Shown here in pieces: positions 20,627 to 30,502 of a stretch of 39,667 nucleotides of DNA (its first letter is position 1; the number at the start of each line of letters is the position of its first letter). Made by a program: the position numbers and the translations under genes. A model generated the notes under the pieces. The model had not been told where the DNA came from. It made no database searches and was given only the letters and a program-made list of their open reading frames with translations. Location: positions 1-39,667 of the forward strand of contig NZ_JQKH01000014.1 of the NCBI RefSeq assembly GCF_000745955.1. The letters are read 5' to 3'. The stretch is from Alysiella crassa DSM 2578. Its GTDB lineage: Bacteria > Pseudomonadota > Gammaproteobacteria > Burkholderiales > Neisseriaceae.

Positions 20627-21780
20627 CGACGTTCATCTGCTTGTTGCATTAAAACACGATGTTCCGCCAAATAACGTTTACGTTCATCATTCAGCAAAAC
20701 AGCGTCCAATTTAATGTGTTGCCAATATTGCCAAACATCATCGGATAATCTTTTTGATTTCAACATATTGCCATTGTCATCAAATGAGATATATTTCAAA
20801 TCAAACAAACTGTCCAAAGTCCGACTTAATAATAAGCCATTATTCGGGTCATAGGCTTCATTATCGTTGGATTGAATAAATGGCTTAATATGGCTGGCAA
20901 CCAAAACAGGATAAGATAATTTTTCCAACATACATTTCACGCCACCATAATATTCTTCGCACTCTTCTTGTAATTGATTTTTATACAAACGGTGCAAATA
21001 AGGGTCTCTTTTGCGTGCGGTTGAACCATCTAATCGTCCAAAAATACGCTCGGCATCTTCGGCAAAATACAAATCGTTATTTACTCGTTTCAAGTCGTCT
21101 AATTTTGCCAATAAATTCCACAAATGACCAATTTGATTGTATTTTCTTTCAATAAAGCCTGATTGAATGCCTTGTTGTAAATAAGCATCCAATTCTGCTT
21201 TGCTTAAATGGTCATTGGGATAGTTGTCTAAATCCACCAACATTAAGGCTGAAATTTCGGATTTATTTAATTTGCCTTCTGGGTGTTCCACCAAAGTTTT
21301 AATCAAAAAATTCATTTGGCGAATATCTGATGGACTAGTTACTGAACTTTGAAATGATGAGCTGGTATAAACTATTTTAGAAAGCAAAGTATCTCGTTTT
21401 TTGTTCGTTTTTGCCTTCAAATATTCTTTGGATAAGTCATGATATGAAGTTAAAAATGGTTTAATAAAACCCAATTTAACCATTTGATTAATTGCTTTTC
21501 TAGCAGATTCTTCATCTAATTCATGACCTGTATCATCAGATTGCAATTCAATCGCATTTTGTATTTTCTTTTGTAAATCGTAGTAATATTTGAATTTTTT
21601 ACACAATTTTCTCTTTTCAGAAATAGTAGTACTAGAAATAATATTATTTTCATAATTAGGATTACTTTCCTTAATACTATCAATAAATTGAATACAAATT
21701 TCCAACGCTTTTAGGAATTTTGTATCATGAAAATTAGTATATGCTAATGTAAGTTTCCAATACTTTTCATAAATCTGCAT
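20623..21780 (-). CDS. HNH restriction endonuclease of the R-M operon
   Basis: The last gene of a three-gene operon with two DNA methylases. The first 250 residues are AT-rich in codons, helical and not recognised; they probably hold the DNA-recognition part. The C-terminal part is an HNH nuclease: [22 protein letters not shown] with His297, and [17 protein letters not shown] with Asn313/314. The third position, often His, is not His here (LDSLFD); that is a known variant. The ATG at 21780 abuts the stop of the adenine methylase (TAAATG), showing translational coupling. Type IIS systems such as HphI and MnlI also combine an HNH nuclease with one C5 and one N6 methylase, so this is probably an endonuclease for an asymmetric site. 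The recognition sequence is unknown. Length is 385. Confidence 0.82.
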   Translation of the reverse strand: MQIYEKYWKLTLAYTNFHDTKFLKALEICIQFIDSIKESNPNYENNIISSTTISEKRKLCKKFKYYYDLQKKIQNAIELQSDDTGHELDEESARKAINQMVKLGFIKPFLTSYHDLSKEYLKAKTNKKRDTLLSKIVYTSSSFQSSVTSPSDIRQMNFLIKTLVEHPEGKLNKSEISALMLVDLDNYPNDHLSKAELDAYLQQGIQSGFIERKYNQIGHLWNLLAKLDDLKRVNNDLYFAEDAERIFGRLDGSTARKRDPYLHRLYKNQLQEECEEYYGGVKCMLEKLSYPVLVASHIKPFIQSNDNEAYDPNNGLLLSRTLDSLFDLKYISFDDNGNMLKSKRLSDDVWQYWQHIKLDAVLLNDERKRYLAEHRVLMQQADERR

Positions 21781-22791
21781 TTAAATATTCTCCACCAAAA
21801 ACAAAATTTCCTTATGATTTTGTTTATTTTCTTTGCCTGTTACTTTGTAAATATGTGGCGTTTCCAAAATTTGCACTTTTCGCCCATTTTCAGCCAACAT
21901 TTGTGCCAATTCTTCACGATTGGGTTGTGAAACATTATTGTAGCTGAACAACCAATAACGAAATGGCTTTAAATATTCCACCAATTTCTTAAACAAATCA
22001 ATCGCCTGTTTTTTATCCATAAAATGATTGTCAAATGGCTTGGCAATAGATGATGAAATATAACTGTCCAATAAACCATAAAAACCAAAATAATTATTCA
22101 TCGTCCCTGTATAAGGCGGGTCAAGATAAACCGCATCGGCTTGAATATTGTTTAAAACTTCAAAAACATCTTGATTGAGTGCCTGATGTTGTTTGCCATT
22201 ATTAAACACGGCTTGATTATAAGCCCTTAAATTTTCACGAAAATGAAATTCAAATGATTGATTGTGATAAGCCCTACGGCGACCATATTTGGCATAACTG
22301 TATTCTTCATCACGGAGTTGCTTTACTTTTTCCCAAGGAATGGTAAAGCGAGAATAAGGCATTTTTCTAATCATTGCTCGGCGAATTAGGGCAAAAGCCA
22401 GAGCTTTTTTATACGGATTGTCTAATTTTTCAATATTTTGACGATACAAATCCAGTTCCTGACATTCTTGTTCAAAGAAAAAAACATCAGAATAATGCTC
22501 GGTCATAAACCCATTTTTCAGGCTGCCTGAAAAAATCAAATCCACATCGTCATCATTTAAAATCACATCATTGTTTTCAATTAAAGCAAGGGCAAGCTGA
22601 TGATTGATTTGTAAAATGTCATTAGCAATGACAGATAAGCCACGCTTTTTGGCTTCGTACGAAAACGAACAGCCACCACTAAACACATCGGCAACGGTTT
22701 GAACATCGGCAGGTAATTGGTCGCAAATCCACGATGCAATTTTTTCTTTATTGCCGATATAATTGATTTTTGGGTATTTTGGTTTATTCAT
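21781..22791 (-). CDS. DNA N6-adenine methyltransferase (D12 class) of the R-M operon
   Basis: Modifies adenine in the site cut by the downstream endonuclease. YIGNKEKIASWI (11-22) and DVFSGGCSFSYEAKKRG (35-51) form the S-adenosylmethionine pocket; DPPY (224-227) is the catalytic motif of amino methylases; the order SAM pocket, target region, DPPY is the D12/Dam-like arrangement. Length 336. An in-frame DUS encodes SGSLK at 88-92, in an acquired gene. It overlaps the upstream cytosine methylase by 8 bases and its stop abuts the endonuclease start, so all three are translated as a unit. One C5 and one N6 methylase suggests that the two strands of an asymmetric site carry different marks. Confidence 0.9.
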   Translation of the reverse strand: MNKPKYPKINYIGNKEKIASWICDQLPADVQTVADVFSGGCSFSYEAKKRGLSVIANDILQINHQLALALIENNDVILNDDDVDLIFSGSLKNGFMTEHYSDVFFFEQECQELDLYRQNIEKLDNPYKKALAFALIRRAMIRKMPYSRFTIPWEKVKQLRDEEYSYAKYGRRRAYHNQSFEFHFRENLRAYNQAVFNNGKQHQALNQDVFEVLNNIQADAVYLDPPYTGTMNNYFGFYGLLDSYISSSIAKPFDNHFMDKKQAIDLFKKLVEYLKPFRYWLFSYNNVSQPNREELAQMLAENGRKVQILETPHIYKVTGKENKQNHKEILFLVENI

Positions 22792-23779
22792 TTTCGTTCA
22801 TTTTTAAAATACATTCGGCAATCACTTTTGCCAATAACGGGGGGACGGCATTGCCAACTTGTTGTTGCTGGGCGATTTTTGTGCCACAAAATACAAAATC
22901 GTCAGGAAATGATTGTAGTGCTGCCAACTCTCGCACAGTCAAAGCACGATTTTGCTCATAATGAAACACTTTTCGCATATCACCTGTAATACATACTGCT
23001 GGCTTGTTGCTGTCATAACGAATGTATTTTCGCACATCGCCCGATGTGGGTCGCAAATTTTTGGGAATATCGCCCCTGTCGCCCCCATTTTTAACAAATG
23101 CCATTTTTTCAAGCATTTGGGGCGTATGGTTCATTGCTGCGTGATTGGGAAGTTGAGGGCAACTTTCACCAGCCAATAATTTTGGAAAATGACCAATTGC
23201 CTCAAAAACCGTTTTACAGGCTACCTTCAATGGTTTTGGAAAAATAATATTGCCTTGATTTTTCCGTCCAATAAATACCACACGACTGCGATTTTGCGGA
23301 ACACCAAAATCAACAGCATTCAAAACTTGACATTCTACTTGATACCCAATATATTGAAAATATTCAATAATTTCTTGTCTGGTTTTTCCAGACTTGTGCG
23401 TGTAAAGCCTTGCCACATTTTCCATCACAAAAAATTTTGGCTTGGTTAATTTAACCACTCGCACAAATTCTTTGAATAAATGATTGCGTGGGTCATCAGC
23501 AAAAGTCCGCCCAATATTTCCTGCCATAGAAAAACCTTGGCACGGCGGTCCTCCAATCACAACATCTGCTTTTTGCCCTTTCAATTCATCAAGTAAATCA
23601 TCATCACTTAATTTGGTTAAATCTTTTTGTAAAACAGTATGATGTGGGAAATTATGACAATAAGTTTCACAATAACTGGGCTCAATTTCTACCGAAAGAA
23701 TTTGCTGAAAACCAGCTTGCTCAAAGCCTAAAGACAGTCCACCCGCCCCTGAAAATAAATCTATATAATTTAATGGCAT
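22784..23779 (-). CDS. DNA C5-cytosine methyltransferase of the R-M operon
   Basis: Transfers a methyl group to carbon 5 of cytosine. Motif I DLFSGAGGLSLGFEQAG (7-23), motif IV GGPPCQGFS with nucleophile Cys80, motif VI ENV (120-122), motif VIII QNRSR (162-166), and the final motifs RALTVRELAALQSFPDDF and QVGNAVPP are all present, so it should be active. The target-recognition region between motifs VIII and IX is short (about 100 residues), as in mono-specific enzymes. Length 331. First gene of the operon; its promoter should lie in the 80 bases between its start and the alaS stop region. No regulatory C protein gene is seen, so methylase-first order may be the safeguard during entry. Confidence 0.95.
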   Translation of the reverse strand: MPLNYIDLFSGAGGLSLGFEQAGFQQILSVEIEPSYCETYCHNFPHHTVLQKDLTKLSDDDLLDELKGQKADVVIGGPPCQGFSMAGNIGRTFADDPRNHLFKEFVRVVKLTKPKFFVMENVARLYTHKSGKTRQEIIEYFQYIGYQVECQVLNAVDFGVPQNRSRVVFIGRKNQGNIIFPKPLKVACKTVFEAIGHFPKLLAGESCPQLPNHAAMNHTPQMLEKMAFVKNGGDRGDIPKNLRPTSGDVRKYIRYDSNKPAVCITGDMRKVFHYEQNRALTVRELAALQSFPDDFVFCGTKIAQQQQVGNAVPPLLAKVIAECILKMNENE

Positions 23780-23859
23780 AAACTTTTCAATTCAAATACA
23801 ACAAGGCTACCTAAAAAGCCTTTCACAACTTTTCAGGCAGCCTGAATTTTCAAATCAAA

Positions 23860-26481
23860 TTAAATCAACGATTTAACCCAACCCTCAACACTCGCCAACG
23901 CCCCAGCCAGTTTCGCCACGTCCGAACCACCAGCCTGTGCCAAATCAGGACGACCGCCACCTTTGCCGCCCACTTGTTCCGCGACAAATTTCACCAAATC
24001 GCCTGCTTTTACCTTTTGTGTCAAAGGTTTGGATACGCCCGCGCACAATGCCACTTTGTCATCGTTCGCGCTTGCCAGCAACACGACAATATTGTCGCCT
24101 TTGCCCGTCAAATCGCCCACGATGTCGCGCAATGCACCTGCATCCGCGTCAATTTGCGCCACCACCAAACGTGCTGTGCCCAAATCTTGCGCTTTGTCCA
24201 GCAATTTCGCGCCTGCGTGTACCGCCAATTCGGTTTTGGCTGCCTGTAAAGATTTTTCCAAATCTTTCAAGGTTTTGGCATTGGCTTGGATTTTGCTCAA
24301 CACGTCTTTCTCGCCTTGTGCTTTCACTTCGGCATAAATGTTTTTCAGCAAAACTTCTTGATTTTGCACAAATTCCACCGCTTTCATGCCTGTAATGGCT
24401 TCAACACGGCGCACGCCTGCCGCAATGCCGCTTTCGCTGATGATTTTGAACAAGCCGATTTCGCCCGTCCGTGCAACATGCGTGCCGCCACACAATTCGG
24501 TGGAAAATTCGTCCATCATCACCACGCGCACAAATTCGCCATATTTTTCGCCAAACAACATCATTGCGCCTGTTTTTTGTGCGTCTTCCAACGACATGGT
24601 TTCCACTTTCACAGGCACGTTTTGCATAATGGCAAAATTGACTTTTCTTTCAACTTCAATGATTTGCTCTGCGGTCATCGCTTGGTTGTGTGAAATGTCA
24701 AAGCGCGTTAAATCGGCATTTTGCAAAGAACCTTTTTGTTCAACATGATTGCCCAACACTTCGCGCAAAGCTTGGTGCATTAAGTGGGTAACGCTGTGAT
24801 TTTTCGTGATTTGTTCACGAATGGCGTTGTTCACTTGTGCGGTAATGGTGTCGCCCACTTTCAGGCTGCCTGAAACCAATGTGCCAATGTGTCCAAACAC
24901 GCTGGCTTTGATTTTTTGGGTATCTTTAACTTCAAATTGCACATTATTGGCAATTAAATTGCCCACATCGCCCACTTGACCGCCACTTTCGGCATAAAAT
25001 GGCGTTTTGTCCAACACGATGATGCCGTTTTCGCCATCGCGCAATTCGTTCACGCTTTCGTTGTCTTTGAAAATCGCCAAAACGGTGGCTTGTCCTTCGC
25101 GTTCGGTGTAGCCTGTGAATTGGGTTTCCGCGCCATCGTAGTGCAACTGCACGTTGGCTTTGAAGTTTTGGGCGGCACGGGCGCGGGCGCGTTGGGCTTC
25201 CATTTCGCGGTTGAAACCGTCTTCGTCCATTTCAATGTCGCGTTCGCGGCAAATATCGGCTGTTAAATCATAGGGAAAGCCGTAGGTATCGTACAATTTA
25301 AAGATAATTTCGCCGTCCAAACGTTTCAGGCTGCCTGAAAGCGTGTTTTCCAACAAACCCATGCCTTTTTCCAATGTTTCGCCAAAACGGGTTTCTTCGC
25401 CACGCAAAGCGTCCATGATTTGCGTTTGTTTTTCGCGCAATTCGGGGTAGGCATCGCCCATTTCTTGAACCAAATCAGGGACAAGTTTGTAGAAAAACGG
25501 CTGTTTTTGACCCAATTTGTAACCGTGTCGCACGGCACGGCGAATGATGCGGCGCAACACATAGCCACGCCCTTCATTGCTGGGCAACACGCCATCGGCA
25601 ATCAAAAATGAGCAAGAGCGAATGTGGTCGGCAATCACTTTCAGGCTGGGTACGTCCATGCTGAATGGGGTGTGGGTTTCACGCGCCACTGCTTTGAGCA
25701 AATTTTTAAATAAATCAATCTCATAATTGCTGTGAACGTGTTGCAACACCGCCGCCATGCGCTCCAAGCCCATGCCTGTGTCCACGCTGGGTTTGGGCAA
25801 GGGGTGCATATTGCCCTGTTCATCGCGGTTGAATTGCATGAACACATTGTTCCAAATTTCAATGTAGCGGTCGCCATCTTCTTCCGCGCTACCGGGTACG
25901 CCGCCCCAAATGTGTTCGCCATGGTCGTAGAAAATTTCGGTGCAAGGACCGCAAGGACCTGTGTCGCCCATTTGCCAGAAATTGTCTGATGCGTAGCGAC
26001 CGCCTTTGTTGTCGCCAATTCTGATGATTTTTTCGGCAGGCAAGCCGATTTCATTGTGCCAAATGTTGTAGGCTTCATCGTCTTCGGCATACACGGTGGC
26101 GAGCAATTTTTCTTTGGGCAGATTCAACCATTCGGGCGAAGTGAGAAATTCCCAAGCAAAATGAATGGCTTGTTGTTTAAAATAATCGCCAAACGAGAAA
26201 TTGCCCAACATTTCAAAAAAGGTGTGGTGGCGCGCGGTGTAGCCCACGTTTTCCAAATCGTTGTGTTTGCCGCCTGCGCGTACGCATTTTTGGGCGGTGG
26301 TGGCGCGGTTGTAATCGCGTTTGTCAAAGCCGAGAAACACGTCTTTAAATTGGTTCATGCCTGCGTTGGTAAACAGCAAGGTGGGGTCATCGTGCGGCAC
26401 AAGGCTGGACGATGAAACGATTTGGTGTCCTTTGGATTCAAAAAATTGCAGGAATTTTTGGCGGAGTTCATTGGTGTTCAT
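23860..26481 (-). CDS. alaS: Alanyl-tRNA synthetase
   Basis: Charges tRNA-Ala and clears mischarged Ser/Gly. It has the class II catalytic core at the N-terminus ([43 protein letters not shown]), the editing domain ([12 protein letters not shown] and [13 protein letters not shown] with zinc-binding residues) and the C-terminal DHHA1-type domain ([15 protein letters not shown]). Length 873 is standard. Two in-frame DUS encode SGSLK, one in the linker after the tRNA-recognition region and one in the editing domain area. The ATG at 26481 is the natural start; the ribosome site is weak (AACGAAACC). The gene is flanked by single DUS copies on both sides and runs the same way as the small lipoprotein gene upstream. 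Confidence 0.98.
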   Translation of the reverse strand: MNTNELRQKFLQFFESKGHQIVSSSSLVPHDDPTLLFTNAGMNQFKDVFLGFDKRDYNRATTAQKCVRAGGKHNDLENVGYTARHHTFFEMLGNFSFGDYFKQQAIHFAWEFLTSPEWLNLPKEKLLATVYAEDDEAYNIWHNEIGLPAEKIIRIGDNKGGRYASDNFWQMGDTGPCGPCTEIFYDHGEHIWGGVPGSAEEDGDRYIEIWNNVFMQFNRDEQGNMHPLPKPSVDTGMGLERMAAVLQHVHSNYEIDLFKNLLKAVARETHTPFSMDVPSLKVIADHIRSCSFLIADGVLPSNEGRGYVLRRIIRRAVRHGYKLGQKQPFFYKLVPDLVQEMGDAYPELREKQTQIMDALRGEETRFGETLEKGMGLLENTLSGSLKRLDGEIIFKLYDTYGFPYDLTADICRERDIEMDEDGFNREMEAQRARARAAQNFKANVQLHYDGAETQFTGYTEREGQATVLAIFKDNESVNELRDGENGIIVLDKTPFYAESGGQVGDVGNLIANNVQFEVKDTQKIKASVFGHIGTLVSGSLKVGDTITAQVNNAIREQITKNHSVTHLMHQALREVLGNHVEQKGSLQNADLTRFDISHNQAMTAEQIIEVERKVNFAIMQNVPVKVETMSLEDAQKTGAMMLFGEKYGEFVRVVMMDEFSTELCGGTHVARTGEIGLFKIISESGIAAGVRRVEAITGMKAVEFVQNQEVLLKNIYAEVKAQGEKDVLSKIQANAKTLKDLEKSLQAAKTELAVHAGAKLLDKAQDLGTARLVVAQIDADAGALRDIVGDLTGKGDNIVVLLASANDDKVALCAGVSKPLTQKVKAGDLVKFVAEQVGGKGGGRPDLAQAGGSDVAKLAGALASVEGWVKSLI

Positions 26482-26553
26482 ATTATTTTGGTTTCGTTAA
26501 TTAAAAGGTTTGTAAAAAGATGGGAAATCAGTTTTCAGGCAGCCTGAAAAACT

Positions 26554-27129
26554 TTATCGTTCAATTTTATGTTTTTTTAACAAGGCATTAAATGCTTCAT
26601 CGGCTTGTTGCTGCCCTGCTTGAATGCCGTTCATCAATTCGCCTAATTGTTTATTGACTGCTTCAGCTTCCGCTTGCTTGTTTTGCGCCAATAATTCGGC
26701 AGATTGCACTTGTAAATCAGCCGTTTGTGCAAAGGCAAGCATATTTTTTGCCAATAAATCTCGCGCCGTATTCACTTCCGTATCGGACAAATCAAGCTGC
26801 TGCAAACGCTGCGCGTCTTGGCGAATCGCGGCGGCTTCACGACGAACCAAATCCACGCTTTCCGCTTGGCTGGGCTGCATATTTTTTTGGCGTTGCTGAA
26901 CCATACGTTCTGCCGCTTCATTTTGGAATTGTGCCATTAAATCGCGCAATTGTTGTGCTTGGGCGGCGGGGGTTTCGGCTTTTGGTGGGGGCGTCCATGC
27001 GGCGTGGCTGGCGGCTAGCGGTTTGATTTCGCTGGCACTTTGCGGAGCTGGCTGCACCGCCGCTTCTTGCGAACACGCGCTGACAGCCACCCATAACATC
27101 AGGGGGAACAATTTGTTTGTGAATTTCAT
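26554..27129 (-). CDS. Small lipoprotein of unknown function, coiled-coil rich
   Basis: The N-terminus is a lipoprotein signal: MKFTNKLFPLMLWVAVSAC, with the lipobox VSAC and acceptor Cys19. A Pro/Ala-rich spacer follows (residues 22-60), then a predominantly helical region rich in Gln, Glu and Ala (AAERMVQQRQKNMQPSQAE and later) that is likely to form a coiled coil. No family is recognised. It is probably anchored to the outer membrane facing the periplasm. The upstream region is shared with the divergent M16 peptidase gene, and a DUS separates it from alaS. Length 191. Confidence 0.78.
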   Translation of the reverse strand: MKFTNKLFPLMLWVAVSACSQEAAVQPAPQSASEIKPLAASHAAWTPPPKAETPAAQAQQLRDLMAQFQNEAAERMVQQRQKNMQPSQAESVDLVRREAAAIRQDAQRLQQLDLSDTEVNTARDLLAKNMLAFAQTADLQVQSAELLAQNKQAEAEAVNKQLGELMNGIQAGQQQADEAFNALLKKHKIER

Positions 27130-27144
27130 ATTGGGCTCGTGATA

Positions 27145-27409
27145 AGATTCAGGCTGCCTGAAAGGTTTTGTTAATTGAAATTTCAGGCGAAAAATAGGCG
27201 TTATCTTACTGGAATTTACTTTTTATGCCTACTTTTTGGCGGAAAAATTTGTGTTTCAGGCTGCCTGAAAATGATTTTTGGCTTATGATGATATGATTTT
27301 AAGTGATTTGGTGCGTGGTACGCACCCTACATTTTGCTTGCTGAAAAATTGTCATGCACCGAAAGGCAGCCTGAAAATCAACAAATATTTAACCAACAAG
27401 GAAAAATTC
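27145..27409. other. Divergent spacer with DUS copies and a truncated composite repeat
   Basis: Two DUS copies (about 27152 and 27255) lie on the left. At 27308-27330 a single palindromic arm (TTGGTGCGTGGTACGCACC, then CTAC) is followed by a degenerate TTGTCATGCACCG end and a DUS at about 27364. The left half of the composite repeat is missing. The M16 peptidase leader and its ribosome site AAGGAAAAA follow. Confidence 0.6.
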
Positions 27410-28777
27410 ATGAAACATACTTTACTCGCCCTTACCCTATTGACCCTGATTACACCCACTTGGGCAGAAACCCTAAAAGCCAAATTAGACAATGGTTTAA
27501 CCGTGATTGTGCGCGAAGACCGCCGCGCCCCTGTGGTCATGTCCCAAATCTGGTACAAAATCGGCAGCATGGACGAAAAAGTGGGCAAAAGCGGCTTAAG
27601 TCATGCGCTGGAACACATGATGTTTAAAGGCACGCCCACCGTGCCATCGGGCGAATTTAACCGCCGCATTTCCGCACTCGGCGGCAGCCTGAACGCCTAC
27701 ACCAGCGCAACCGAAACCGTGTATCACGAAAACATCGCCAAACAACATTTGCCCGAAATCCTGAAAATGGAAGCCGACCGCATGGCAAATCTCAATTTCA
27801 GCGATAAAGATTTTATCAACGAAATGAAAGTGATACGCGAAGAACGCCGCCAAAATATTGATGACAATCCATCAGGCAATATGTATGAGCAAATGTTAAA
27901 ATTGGCGTATGACAAACCTGCCAATCAGACCGCCGTGATTGGGCATATGACTGATTTATTTAAATTAAAAGCCCATGATTTGCGCGATTGGTACAAAAAA
28001 TGGTATGCGCCCAATAATGCAACTGTGGTCATTGTTGGCGATGTGAATGCACAGCAAACTATTGATTTAGTTAAGCAAACTTTTGGGCATTTGCCCGCCA
28101 AAAAATTGCCCAAACGCAATGATTCCAGCGAAACCAATACGCAACAAAAAGGCGCAGAAGTGATTATGGGCGGCAACACGAAACAACCCATGTTTTTATT
28201 GGCTTATCGCGTGCCGACTTTGCAAAAACTGGACGATAAAATGCCCTATGCTTTGGATATGCTTGCCAATATTTTGAATGGGCATTCGGCGGCGCGTTTG
28301 GACAAGAAATTTGTGCGCGGCATGGCGTTGGCTTTGGGCTTGGACGTGGGCTACACGATGATTGACCGCCAAGCGCAATTGTTCAGCGTGTCGGGCATGC
28401 CCAGCGAGCGTGGCAATTTGACTTTGTTACGCAAAGGCGTGGAAGCAGAAATCGCGCTGATTGCGCGTGATGGCGTGAGCGAAGAAGAATTAAATCGCGC
28501 CAAAGCCATTGAAAAAGCAAATGAAATTTACAGCCGCGACAGCATGGCGGCACAGGCAAGTTTAATCGGCACTTTGGAAATTAATGGGTTTCATCACGAT
28601 GATGAAGCGGAAATTCGCCGCCGTTTAGACGAAGTAACGGCGCAAGATGTGCAGGCTGCCGCGCAATTTTTGTTAAAACAACGCGATGTTTTTGTGCAAC
28701 TTTATCCCGAAAACCACCCAGAAGTCGCCAAAGCAAAAGCCAAAATCAAACAAAAATCACACAAAAAGCGGAAATAA
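27410..28777 (+). CDS. M16-family zinc metallopeptidase, exported
   Basis: Homologous to mitochondrial processing peptidase and pitrilysin. A signal peptide (MKHTLLALTLLTLITPTWA, cleavage after Ala19) sends it to the periplasm. The inverted zinc motif HxxEH is HALEH (65-69), with the downstream Glu region FINEMKVIREERR providing the third ligand. DDNPSG and the segment VVIVGDVN are further M16 signs. Length is 455. I choose the ATG at 27410 because AAGGAAAAA stands just before it and it starts the signal peptide; an ATG at 27278 would read through repeat sequence. In many Gram-negatives an inactive M16 partner gene follows; here the next gene is the convergent truB, so no partner is adjacent. 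Confidence 0.92.
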   Translation: MKHTLLALTLLTLITPTWAETLKAKLDNGLTVIVREDRRAPVVMSQIWYKIGSMDEKVGKSGLSHALEHMMFKGTPTVPSGEFNRRISALGGSLNAYTSATETVYHENIAKQHLPEILKMEADRMANLNFSDKDFINEMKVIREERRQNIDDNPSGNMYEQMLKLAYDKPANQTAVIGHMTDLFKLKAHDLRDWYKKWYAPNNATVVIVGDVNAQQTIDLVKQTFGHLPAKKLPKRNDSSETNTQQKGAEVIMGGNTKQPMFLLAYRVPTLQKLDDKMPYALDMLANILNGHSAARLDKKFVRGMALALGLDVGYTMIDRQAQLFSVSGMPSERGNLTLLRKGVEAEIALIARDGVSEEELNRAKAIEKANEIYSRDSMAAQASLIGTLEINGFHHDDEAEIRRRLDEVTAQDVQAAAQFLLKQRDVFVQLYPENHPEVAKAKAKIKQKSHKKRK

Positions 28778-28779
28778 AT

Positions 28780-28881
28780 TTCAGGCTGCCTGAATTTGTA
28801 GGGTGCGTACCACGCACCAAATCATTCAAATCATGGACAATTTGGTGCGCACGGCGCACCCTACGGATTTAGGCTGCCTGA
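28780..28881. repeat. Palindromic pair between two DUS, between convergent M16 and truB genes
   Basis: DUS, then the pair 28798-28864 (left arm GTAGGGTGCGTACCACGCACC in parts, right arm GGTGCGCACGGCGCACC), then DUS. The left arm is the TACCA subtype and the right arm the CGG subtype. The gene stops lie at both edges, so the element could serve as a bidirectional terminator. Confidence 0.75.
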
Positions 28882-28884
28882 AAC

Positions 28885-29808
28885 TTATTTCCCACTCGTA
28901 TTCATCAAACGCAAGGCTTTCAAACACTGATGGTGGCTAAAATATTCCACCAAACCCACAAATTCCCCCCTCAAATCATACGCCCGAAGCGGCGCATTGC
29001 TTTTCAGGCTGCCTGAAACATCGTGAAACGCCGCCGCTTGCCCAAAACGCAATTTTCGTGCAGTTTCATCGTCCAAATCCACACGCGGCAAATGCTGCAC
29101 CAGCACATCGCAAGGCAACAACACACCATCGCGTTCACTTTCCGACAACGCCGCCAACGTGTCCAAAGTGTGTGTTTGTTCAATGCGAAAACCCGCCGTT
29201 TCGGTGCGCCGCAGAGCGGTTAAATGCGCGAATGTGCCGATGTGTTTGGCGATGTCTTCGCTTAAAGTGCGGATATACGTTCCCTTGCTACAACGCACGT
29301 CTATCACCGCTTCTGGCACAGAAAATTCTTTTATTTCAATATGATAAATGGTAATTTCACGCGCTTTGCGTTCAATCACGATTCCCTTGCGGGCGTATTC
29401 ATAAAGCGGTTTGCCTTCGTGTTTCAGCGCGGAAAACATGGGCGGTACTTGGCGAATATTTCCCGTCAGCGCGGCGCAGGCTGCCTGAAATTCATCGCGC
29501 GAAATATCGGCGCGCGCGGTGTCTATGATTTCGCCTTCCGCGTCGCCTGTGGTGGTGGCTTCGCCCAATTTCAGCGTGGCGGTGTAAGCTTTGTCCGCGT
29601 CCAATAAATACTGCGCGAATTTGGTCGCTTCGCCAAAACACACGGGCAACAAGCCGCTCGCCAATGGGTCTAACACGCCCGTATGCCCTGCTTTTTCGGC
29701 GCGAAACAGTCGCCGTGCTTGTTGCAAAGCCGTGTTGCTGCTGATACCAACGGGTTTGTCTAATAATAAAACGCCGTTTAGGGCGCGTTTTTTGGGTTTT
29801 TCGTTCAT
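28885..29808 (-). CDS. truB: tRNA pseudouridine-55 synthase (TruB)
   Basis: Makes pseudouridine 55 in the T loop of tRNAs. GVLLLDKPVGISSN and GHTGVLDPLASG (41-52) carry the catalytic Asp47; PPMFSALKHEGKPLYEYAR and VRCSKGTYIRTL are the later conserved blocks. An in-frame DUS near the C-terminal end encodes SGSLK. I choose the ATG at 29808 giving 307 residues, the family length; the frame upstream to 29856 passes through a DUS and is unlikely to be coding. No neighbouring nusA-infB-rbfA genes are visible, although truB is part of that cluster in many bacteria. Confidence 0.95.
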   Translation of the reverse strand: MNEKPKKRALNGVLLLDKPVGISSNTALQQARRLFRAEKAGHTGVLDPLASGLLPVCFGEATKFAQYLLDADKAYTATLKLGEATTTGDAEGEIIDTARADISRDEFQAACAALTGNIRQVPPMFSALKHEGKPLYEYARKGIVIERKAREITIYHIEIKEFSVPEAVIDVRCSKGTYIRTLSEDIAKHIGTFAHLTALRRTETAGFRIEQTHTLDTLAALSESERDGVLLPCDVLVQHLPRVDLDDETARKLRFGQAAAFHDVSGSLKSNAPLRAYDLRGEFVGLVEYFSHHQCLKALRLMNTSGK

Positions 29809-29836
29809 GTTACTGCTTTCAAGTTTTCCAAATATA

Positions 29837-29879
29837 TTCAGGCAGCCTGAAACCAAATTTACGTTTCAGGCTGCCTGAA
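29837..29879 (-). terminator. DUS-pair hairpin after ppa
   Basis: Two inverted complete DUS copies with a 12-base loop lie between the ppa stop and the truB start on the minus strand. Confidence 0.7.
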
Positions 29880-29895
29880 TTATTTAAATAATCAA

Positions 29896-30426
29896 TTATT
29901 TATTTTTCCAACGTGCTTGGCATTCACGAATCACCTGTTTCGCTTCTTCCACATCGCCCCAATGCTCTACTTTGGTCGCGCCTGGTTTTTTCAAGGCTTT
30001 GTAGTTATTGAAATGGAATTCAATTTGCTTGATTAATTGCGCGGGCAAATCCGCCAACGTTTTGATTTCATTACCAGCATCGCGGTCATCGGCTGGCACC
30101 ACCACGACTTTATCGTCCACTTCGCCATCGTCCACAAATTTCATGATGCCAATCACACGCGCTTCCATATAAATCCCTGTTGGCAAAGGATTTCGTGTGA
30201 TAATCAAAGTGTCCAACTCATCGCCATCTTCGTCCAACGTTTGCGGAATAAAACCGTAATTAGTTGGTTTAGCGAAAATTTGTGGCTCAACGCGGTCTAA
30301 TTTCATCACAGCGTGTTTTCTGTCCCACTCAATTTTATGGGTGCTGCCTTCGGGGATTTCCACCACGACATTGATAATGCCGTTGTCCACATCGCCTGCG
30401 TCTAAAATTTGGTTAAAATCTGCCAT
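29896..30426 (-). CDS. ppa: Inorganic pyrophosphatase
   Basis: Hydrolyses pyrophosphate released by biosynthetic reactions; soluble family I enzyme with several metal-binding acids. EIPEGSTHKIEWDRK (about 24-38), NYGFIPQTLDEDGDELDTLI and the block VVPADDRDAG contain the conserved Lys, Tyr and the Asp cluster; DEDGDELD is the family signature with Glu for the usual Pro. Length 176 is typical. I choose the ATG at 30426 because AAAGGACAAG stands before it; codons further upstream pass through a DUS. It lies between hflX and truB, all on the minus strand, but a DUS on each side suggests separate transcripts. Confidence 0.95.
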   Translation of the reverse strand: MADFNQILDAGDVDNGIINVVVEIPEGSTHKIEWDRKHAVMKLDRVEPQIFAKPTNYGFIPQTLDEDGDELDTLIITRNPLPTGIYMEARVIGIMKFVDDGEVDDKVVVVPADDRDAGNEIKTLADLPAQLIKQIEFHFNNYKALKKPGATKVEHWGDVEEAKQVIRECQARWKNK

Positions 30427-30502
30427 TTGCTTGTCCTTTGGTTTTGAAAAATTGGGGAAAACGCGATTATATGCGATTTTGCGATTTTCAGGCAGCCTGA
30501 AA

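Noticed and set aside
20623-23779. The restriction operon as part of a prophage or integrative element
   Set aside because: No integrase, attachment-site duplication, phage gene or tRNA is seen at either border; it is a simple three-gene insertion.
23937-26415. Long open frames opposite alaS on the plus strand
   Set aside because: They are antisense shadows: no ribosome sites, basic/aromatic composition typical of reversed codons, and alaS is complete on the minus strand. The same holds for frames opposite murA, putA, fba and gdhA.
27278-27409. N-terminal extension of the M16 peptidase
   Set aside because: It would translate a palindromic repeat and a DUS; the ATG at 27410 has a ribosome site and opens a normal signal peptide.
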